Shown one piece after another: positions 56,451-64,000 of a DNA stretch of 64,000 nt. The stretch is from assembly GCA_930367215.1 (NCBI GenBank), contig OV884058.1:202820208-202884207 (forward strand), in the 5' to 3' direction. The stretch is from Pollenia angustigena. Its lineage: Eukaryota > Arthropoda > Insecta > Diptera > Polleniidae. Below the pieces are notes generated by a model that was not told where the DNA came from, ran no database searches, and worked only from the letters and a program-made list of their open reading frames with translations. Both the position numbers and the translations under genes were made by a program. Every line of letters starts with the position of its first letter. Within the stretch, counting starts at the first letter, position 1.

Positions 56451-57625
56451 TGACTCCGTATTAATACGTCAATAAAACTTGCAAAGGGCAAGGATTCCAT
56501 ATTTGATGCTGGGTTAATGTTTAGGTAACTAGAGCGATACCTCGGAGATATCTCGTCTTTTTAAAGTCGCAAAAGAGATGAATTCCTCAGTCTCCTCAGT
56601 TTCAAGTTTTTGCAGCTGCTACGGAATCCTTTAAAAGGAAGACCCAGTTTGCTACCAAGTCTACCGAACGTCAAGTGATCCGTTTAGACTTGGTGCAAAA
56701 TATCTTTTCGATGGCAGTTTTGAAGTTGTAAACAGCGTCTTCTGTTTCTCGATGGTAAATCTTTTTACGCATATTTTTGTTATTTATAGATTTCTTTCAA
56801 TAATTTAAATTTTTTTATAAAAACTATTTTGTAATGAAGAAAGTTTCTTTAAGAAAATATTAAAGAGCCTCTGTTAATTTTTTTTTTTTTTTTTAATTTT
56901 CATCTATAAAATTATTACAAGCAAATAAATTCCTTTCTAAAATTTTAAAATTTATTTGTTTGGTTTATTAAAATACTTCAGTGTTTTATTTTTTTATTTA
57001 TGTTTCCTTTTTAAATATTTACTTGCCATAAACAAGTAATTAAAGCCAATTTTCAAAACTATTAATTACTTACAATTTCAAATTAAGCTACACAAAAATA
57101 AAAATACTTTGAAATACACGCACACGCTTGAATGAATTTCAATTAATTAGACCTGTGAAGGAATGAGTGCCTTACGCGTAATTTAAATTGAAAAGTTTGT
57201 GAATAATTAAGCAAACGAAATAAAAAAACTCAAAACACTAATTGATATTTTATTCAACATAAATCATTTTTGTTTAAGAAATTCGATACTTTCAATAACA
57301 AACAGATTAACAAGAAATCACATACAACAGGTTAAGAGAGTATGTTTTTTCCCAACAATGAGAATTGCGATGGAGATTAACTAGAGAAAATAGTCAAGAC
57401 TGGTAGCCAGTCAAAGGTGGAGCATGTGCAGTTAATAATTTACACGTTTTTCTTTTTTTAGCAAATCTTAAACGTAATTTAATCATAATGAAAAGATAAG
57501 ATAAGAAAAATTTCCACATGTATCAATAAAGATTTAAAAGCTAAAAAATGGTATTACACTAACAAAATTCATTACAACAAACGATTTTCTATACGAATTT
57601 CTTAAATGCAAGCATTTTTCTATAG
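56451..57625. other. stretch without a recognised gene
   Basis: 56510-56760 is somewhat GC-richer but shows no convincing open frame. The rest is AT-rich with homopolymers. Confidence 0.35.
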
Positions 57626-57633
57626 TTAGTTCT

Positions 57634-58821
57634 GGCGGCATGAAATAGCCCCCCCACGAAATAAGTCCCCAAAACAGAAATGAAATAACTCCCCAAAAAA
57701 TATATTTTTGGGGATTTATTTAATTTTTTTGGGGACTTATTTTATTTTCATATTGGGAAGTTATTTCATATGAAATAAGTCCCCAAAAATCTGAAATGAA
57801 ATAAGTTCCTTAAAAATATTTTGGGGACTTTTTCATTTTCAAATTTATTCCAAAATCGTCATAAATGCAGATTATGTCCCGTTAAAATATATATAAACAA
57901 AACATGTTTTAATGAATGTTCAAGACCACTAAATTTTGCGGTAAGGAATGAAATAAAGCCATTTGGTGTTATTGCTCATTTAATTTTTTTTTTTGCTGGA
58001 TGCAATGAATCCAGGTATTAATTCATATTCGTATATTTGGTACTCTTCCATTTATTATTTGATTTAATTTGTTGATGATGTTTGCTTGTAACATGCGGAT
58101 AGCATATTGAATTGATAATGTCATGTTATAATAAAAAGACGTGCTGATATAAACTAACATTTCTTCATACAATAGTCAGTACCGTTACTTTCTCTTTTGA
58201 TTAGTTCTTAACTAAGTACAGTATCCCAGAAAACTTGACATGATGGTCATAGCTACAGAAAAAAATTCTTTCAATATATTGAAGAACGGCGGATAAAATG
58301 CAATAAAGAGCGCACCTGCCGCGTATGTCGCGGGCCCGCGACCATAACAATTACACTATTATGGCGTTATTTCAACTTTGGTTACTAAACGATTATGGTG
58401 ATATTGCACATGGGTGTAGGCAATATAGCCATATGATTTCTTATTCCATTGAAAAAAAAGTCCATATAGATTTATTTTTATTTCTCATGCCATTTAGAAA
58501 TAAGTACATTTGGCTTTATTGCCTATGGCTTTATAACACTGCATCCAAATAAATGTATATTTTGAATTGATTGGATGTTTTGATACTTTTTGGGGATTTA
58601 TTTCATTTCAGGAAATGGGGACTTATTTCCAATGAAATAACTCCTCAATTTTTGGGAATTCATCTCATTTTGATTTGGGGAGTTATTTCATTTCGTTGGG
58701 GTTTCATTTCATTTTAAAATTGGGGATTTATTTCATATGAAATAAGACCCCAAAAATTGGGAATTTATTTCATAATTTTGTTGGGGACTTATTTCGTGGG
58801 GGGGGCTATTTCATGCCGCCA
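57634..58821. mobile_element. 1.2-kb TIR element full of GGGGACTTATTTC repeats
   Basis: GGCGGCATGAAATAGCCCCC at the left end is repeated inverted at the right, and TTAGTTCT flanks both sides (57626-57633, 58822-58829): a 7-8-bp target duplication. About 15 copies of GGGGACTTATTTC or variants, in both orientations, fill the first 200 and last 240 bp. The centre has no transposase. Confidence 0.85.
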
Positions 58822-58839
58822 TTAGTTCTATGAATTATT

Positions 58840-61800
58840 CTATGGAAAACTCTTCTTTTGGAAAATTTTTCCATAGAAAACTCTTTACGCCGTTATTGTT
58901 CAGACATTTTGCTACATAAAACTCATCAAAGGGAATATATTTTAAAATAAAACTTTTCTCACGGAACATCTGTCTTTGAAAATACTTGTCTCAGCAAATA
59001 TTTTAATAAAAACTCTTCCCAGCGACTTTTTTTCGCCATTCACCCTTTGAGAGCATATGGAATCCACACGAAATGCTTTAGTTGTTTTCGTGGCTTCTCA
59101 TGTCAGATTTCACTGTCCTTGTTCTTAAATTATTGTTATTTTGCCTTCTATAAGTTTCGTTAATTGGTTGTTGTTCCAGCTGAGTAGGCGATTGGTCCTA
59201 CGATAAGCTAAAAACAACGCCTTGCTTATCTTGTATTCATACCTGATGTTATTCTTGTTTTTTGCAGGGAGATTGGGGTCAGGGCGCTTCTTGGAAGGAT
59301 TGTTTGGTGGGAGATTGAGGCAGATTTATTTTAAAAACTTGAAAATCGCGATGAAATCTTTTTGTCCTCTGCCAGGGATCGTGGTGGGGTACTAGGTTTT
59401 GTAGGCAAGCCGCGAATATTCTTCAATTAAAAAAAAACCTATTCACGGCGAATACATTTCTAAAAAAACTCTGTTCGCGGAACATTTCTCTATAGCAAAA
59501 AATTCACATGGAACATATTTTGGCAGAAAACTCTTTACGGCGTAATTTGTTTTTAATATTCCTGCGGGAAATTTGTGTCAATTGGTCCAACAGAATGGTC
59601 CTGGAAGTTGTGAAAATGGAACAGGTACAAAAAGAAGGAACTCATGACCAGTGAAAGAAGAACCAATCATGTAACTAATTTATGAAGAACAAAAGGTAGA
59701 AAAAGTAATGAATTACAGTACAGGCTTCACCGGTGATGTGACACATCTTTGGGACTTTCTATAATTTGGTTCTTGCATTTAATTCTAGGACTTATTTTAT
59801 TGACCCCCTCTAATGACAACCCCATATAAAAGTGATCGGTCTTATTCATAGAAAGTGTTAAAACTAGAACCGGTCTCTACCACCAAAGACCTATCACAGG
59901 TCTACTTTGGTGTTAGTTCGCTTCCCTCTAGGGATTTAACGGCGAACATTCTTCTTAAGAAAACTTAGTCCGTCATAAATTTGTTTTATAAAGAACTCTT
60001 TCCGTCGTAAATTCTTTTATAGAAAACTATTCACGACAAACATATTTAAATAGAAAACTTTTAAATGTGAAATTTTTTATAGAAAATACTACTCTCCAAC
60101 GGAGGTATCCTTTTGGTGTTAAATAATCCGTGTAATAATCAGGTTTAGTCATACCTGGGATCCGACAATGATTCAAAATGTAAGGCCTTCTTACATCTTC
60201 GGGATTTTTGGAGACCGAAGGCTCACCAAAGATCCTATTGATCTGGTACCACTGAAGTCAGTAGCCCCGGTGAACATGCAACCGGACCGCATGTTGTCTG
60301 AGGCCGCCGGCGGCATGTTCTCTTACAGAGGGGTACCTTCATAGTTATGATAAGTTCTGTGGAAGGCACGTTTTATGAGATGGTCAAAATGGTATTGCGT
60401 TGGTAGGATGGTAAGCTGAATATTTAGTACAGAGTAAGGTCGGGTTTGTAATAGACCAGTGCAGACCCGAAATATAAATGAAATCATGAAAGTTTGAGGC
60501 ATCGAGGTGCGTTGGTGTTTGATGGCGTGGGCGTTAGTTTTTGACTATTCCTATTAGATGTGTTTATCACAGGATGATGCTCTTGCTAAAGGAGTGCTTT
60601 TCCTTTGGTGGTGTGGGTTCGGAATCACGTGATGGCAGTGGTTTGTACTCAAAACCGCTGGAAGGGATATTTTCACATATTAGGTTGATTATTCAGTCTT
60701 GTGCCACGTTTTATGAGATTCTCAGGATGGCTGCAGGTGTGGTTGCTGTTTAGTACAGCGTGGTTGCTTGTTAGTAGAGTGTTAGGTCGAAGAACTGTCA
60801 GAGACTGAGGTACCACGGTTGAAGATGTTTGTGCGTTGAAAAAGGATGAAGTTGGTGTTTGACTACTCCCAGGAGATGTGTTTTCGAGAGGACAGTTAGA
60901 CCTGTGGCACTTTCTACTAGGTGCAGTTGCTATTAAACAGATGCTGCTAGCTTGCCCAAAGTAGCGTAGGTTAGATAAATCTGGCTCTTAAACAAGCTGC
61001 GACTGTAAGGTTTATGTCGGATTAAACACTCAAAATTGCTAGCTGCGTGTTTAAGTTGCGCTTACACAGTGCCGGTTGGGGCTTAAGCTTTTCTATAAAA
61101 AAAACTTTACGCATACATTTTTATTAATAAAGCTCTTCAAGGCGATGGTAAAGAACTCTATCCGGCTAAAATTTCTCTAAGAAAATAAGTTCACGGCGAT
61201 AATATTTCTATATAAGACTTTCTAAGCCGTACATTCTTTCATAGAAAACACTTAAATTTTTTTTTTTATTTTTTATTTTAAACTGCTTGCCGCGAACATT
61301 TTCCTATGAACAATGTTCAGACTTTTTAAATAACTAAAGTTTTAAAGATATTTCAGCACTTGAAGGCTGTTATATTGTTAAATATTATGCTTAAGTCTGT
61401 GACTCTTTTGTTACACTATGTATATAACAAAATATATCTACATGAATTCGTCGCAAAACAAACACTTGTTTTCTTTTAATAAACTCTAAACTAATAAAGA
61501 CATTTAGCTTTTAGGAGTCTACTACGAACCAACCAACCAACAAAACACTCGTACTGTTTCAACAAATTGTTGTGCATCTGAAATAATTCTAGGTTGTTCG
61601 CTGATTGTTGTGCATTTTGTCACATGGTCACAGAATTGTTAGAGGCAAAATATCAACAACTAGACTAACAAAAAGTCACTAAATGACCTTGACCTATACA
61701 CAATTTACAATAATTTTTTTGCACATAAGATTTAACATAATTACAGTGTTTAAAGAAATAATATAGAGCGTAAGTTAATAAATCAAACATGTGTTTAGTT

Positions 61801-63930
61801 TGTTAATCAAAGCTTTTATAATTGAATTCAGAAAAACGATTAGAAAAATACAACCACTAGACAATGTAGCCAACTTTTAACGACTAAAAATTGCTAGATT
61901 GTGGCTTAAGTAATTTTTTTTTAAGAAAACTATGCACTTTCAAATATTTGTCTTATTGAAACCAATTCGCCGCAAATATTTTTCTAGAAAATTATTTTAA
62001 CCCTAAACGTTTATCAATGAAAGACTTTAAAGAGCGAATACTTTTCCATTAAATTTTTTTTACCGCAGAAAATATCTATAGAAAACACTTCACCGCGGAC
62101 ATTTTTCTATACAAAGCTTTTTTATGAAAAGCTTTTCTATAGAAAATTCTTTACGATGCACATATATTCTTCTGTAGAAAAAACTTTGCACCGCAAAAAT
62201 TTTTTTGGCAGAAAACTCTTGCTGGCAAACAGCTTTCTATATAAAAAAAAACAGCCACCACTACTTTTCTAGCAAAGTATTTTTAGGGCAAACAGTTTTC
62301 TATTGAACACCTTTTACAAAAGTTTTCCAAAACTCTTCACGCGAAACTTTTTATAACGAACAATTAATTGTCAATGAAATATTTTTTTTAAGGGAAAATA
62401 GTTTTCCATAAAAAACTTTTTACGGCGAAAAGCTTTTTATGGAAAGCCTTTAACACAAACAGTGCTCTTTTAATTACATCAATTATTACGGCAAATAGTT
62501 TTTTAATAAAAACTTGTTAATGCTAGCAGTTTTATAATAAAAACTTTTTACGGCGAACTGTTTTCTGTGAAAAGCCTTTCCCGCGAACAGTTCTTAAAGA
62601 ACACTTTTTTACGGCAAACAGTTTTTTATGAAAAACTCTTTACGGTGAACAGTTTTCATATTAAAACTCTTTAAGGCGAACAGTTTTCTATTAAAAACTC
62701 TTCACAACGAACAGCTTTTTATAAAATAGTTTTCCCGGCGAGCATTTTTTCTATGGAAAACTCTTAACGGCGAACAGTTTTATGTTACAAACTTAGAATT
62801 CTTAAAGAAACCCTATTTACGGTAAACAGGTTTTTATGAAAAACTCTTTATGGCGAACAGTTTTCTAATTAATACTCTCTACGGCGAACAGTTTTCTATT
62901 AAAAACTCTTCACAACGAACAGCTTTTTATAAAATAGTTTTCACTTCGAGCATTTTTTTATGGAAAACTCTTAACGGCGAACAGTTTTATATTACAAACT
63001 TAGAATTCTTAGAGAAACCCTATTTACGGCAAAAAGTTTTTTATGAAAAACTCTTTACGACGAACAGTTTTCTATTAAAAACTCTTCACAACAAACAGTT
63101 TTTGTAAAAAAGTTTTCACGGCGAGCACTTTTCTATGAGAAACTTTTTCGCAAACATTTTTCTATAATAAAATGTTTACGGCAATCAGATTTTTTTTCAT
63201 GCAAACCGTGTTTTGTAAGTAGCTCACTACGGTAAATAAATAGTATTTTTTAATTAAAAGTTTTATAGTCATAGGCAAACAGTTTTCTGTGAAAAGCCTT
63301 TCAAGTGAAAAGTTTTCTATTAAAAAGTTCTTACGGCGAACAGTTTTCTATTAAAAATTCTTCACGGCGTATAGGTTTTTTAGAAAAGAGTGTTTTAGGC
63401 GAGCATTTTTTCTATTTAAAACTCTTTACGGCGAAGAGTTTTCTATTAAAAACTCTTCAAGGCGAACAGTTTTTTTATAAAATAGTTTTTACGTCGAGTT
63501 TTTGTAGAAAAGTTTCCGCGGCAAGTATTTTCCTGTGGGAAACTTTTTACGGAAACATTTTTCTATAATATAATGTTCCTAAAGAAACCCTTTTTACGGC
63601 AAATAGTTTTTTATGGGAAACTCTTTACGGCGAACAATTTTCTATTAAAAACTCTTCACGGCGAACAGTTTTCTATTAAAAACTCTTTAAGGCACACAGT
63701 TTTTTAATAAAATAAGTTTTAAAGCGATAATTTCTTCTATTAAAACTACTACAAGCGTTTTACTGCGAAGAGTTTTTGTAAAAAAGTTTTCACGGCGGGT
63801 ATTTTTTGTGGAAAACTTTTTTCGCAAACCTTTTTCTATGATAAAATCTTTACGCCAAACAGTTTTTTATGAAAAACTCTTTACGGCAAGCATTTTTTCT
63901 ATTGAAAATTTATTACACCCAGCATTTTTT
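58840..63930. repeat. degenerate 31-bp satellite, interrupted
   Basis: Units like ACGGCGAACAGTTTTCTATT followed by AAAAACTCTTT repeat with period about 30-31 bp, best preserved at 62500-63900 and more decayed at 58850-59040, 59440-59570, 59940-60100, 61080-61310 and 61930-62500. Non-satellite DNA interrupts it at 59040-59400, 59570-59930, 60100-61080 and 61310-61920. Open frames at 62850-63107 and 63305-63568 are satellite, not genes. Confidence 0.85.
60360..60900. repeat. two diverged tandem copies of a GC-richer unit
   Basis: CACGTTTTATGAGATGGTC (60368) and CACGTTTTATGAGATTCTCA (60706), then GTTGGTGTTTGA (60510 and 60849) and GACTATTCCTATTAGATGTG versus GACTACTCCCAGGAGATGTG, are spaced by about 320-340 bp. 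Not satellite; origin unknown. A small open frame at 60541-60753 shows no family features. Confidence 0.5.
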
Positions 63931-63973
63931 ACCATTTTTTGTGCCTTAATTCTAAGGCATTAGTTTTGCATAC

Positions 63974-64000
63974 ATGTGGCTTCAGCAAGATGATAACACA
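63974..64000 (+). pseudogene. possible edge of a DD41D-type transposase
   Basis: The last 27 bases read MWLQQDDNT, resembling the second-aspartate motif MWFQQDGAT seen at 18538 and 54728. Too short to be sure; the rest lies beyond the window. Confidence 0.3.

Noticed and set aside
62850..63568. Two 85- to 87-codon frames
   Set aside because: They translate the 31-bp satellite; the repeated peptide only reflects unit length.

Overview
The window is AT-rich, intron- and repeat-dominated nuclear DNA from an insect, most likely a higher (probably calyptrate) fly. The evidence is one two-exon low-complexity alanine cuticle gene with the typical four-codon first exon, insect-type transposons (DD41D and other Tc1/mariner relatives, several hATs, a jockey-type retroposon, a gypsy-type remnant), and a very large number of miniature inverted-repeat elements. 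There is one confident host gene. Almost everything else is mobile or tandemly repeated DNA, much of it nested. No rRNA gene, intact tRNA gene or CRISPR array was seen.

Layout. 1-2690: gene-free, with an ACAATGTCG-motif patch and a 150-bp hairpin element. 2694-5442: a DNA transposon with 39-bp perfect terminal inverted repeats (TIRs), carrying a frameshifted transposase-like gene of the insect 'SDG-x-x-QNRN' family (I recall it as DUF7869). 5450-15800: small inverted-repeat elements, a Tc1-like remnant, and two inverted copies of a longer element. 15800-21007: foldback DNA, a mariner-type element with another Tc1/mariner inside it, a deleted DD41D element, and a hAT with an 8-bp target-site duplication (TSD) containing two smaller elements. 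22000-25630: more nested small elements and a hAT transposase C-terminus. 27490-33560: a 28-bp satellite split by a 4.5-kb hAT that itself received a gypsy remnant and a duplicated tRNA-promoter element. 36440-36964: a possible 3' end of an unidentified host gene.

38544-41513 (minus) is the cuticle gene. Its 2.6-kb intron is mostly an 11-bp minisatellite, and the same minisatellite recurs inverted at 53.2 kb. 41903-43152 is a hAT remnant. 44750-50383 is a non-LTR reverse transcriptase remnant with Asn-rich flanks, broken by several elements; one pair of element copies gives a direct filled-site/empty-site comparison. 50746-51962 holds an inverted-repeat element with a tRNA-like Pol III promoter joined to a 719-bp palindrome. 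52448-53210 is a 5'-truncated jockey copy. 54728-58821 is a deleted DD41D element and three further TIR elements. 58840 to the end is a degenerate 31-bp satellite.

The window therefore records layered transposition more than gene cooperation: coding potential is low, and insertion order can be read from interrupted repeats and TSDs. All family names come from recognising motifs by eye; no database search was run.
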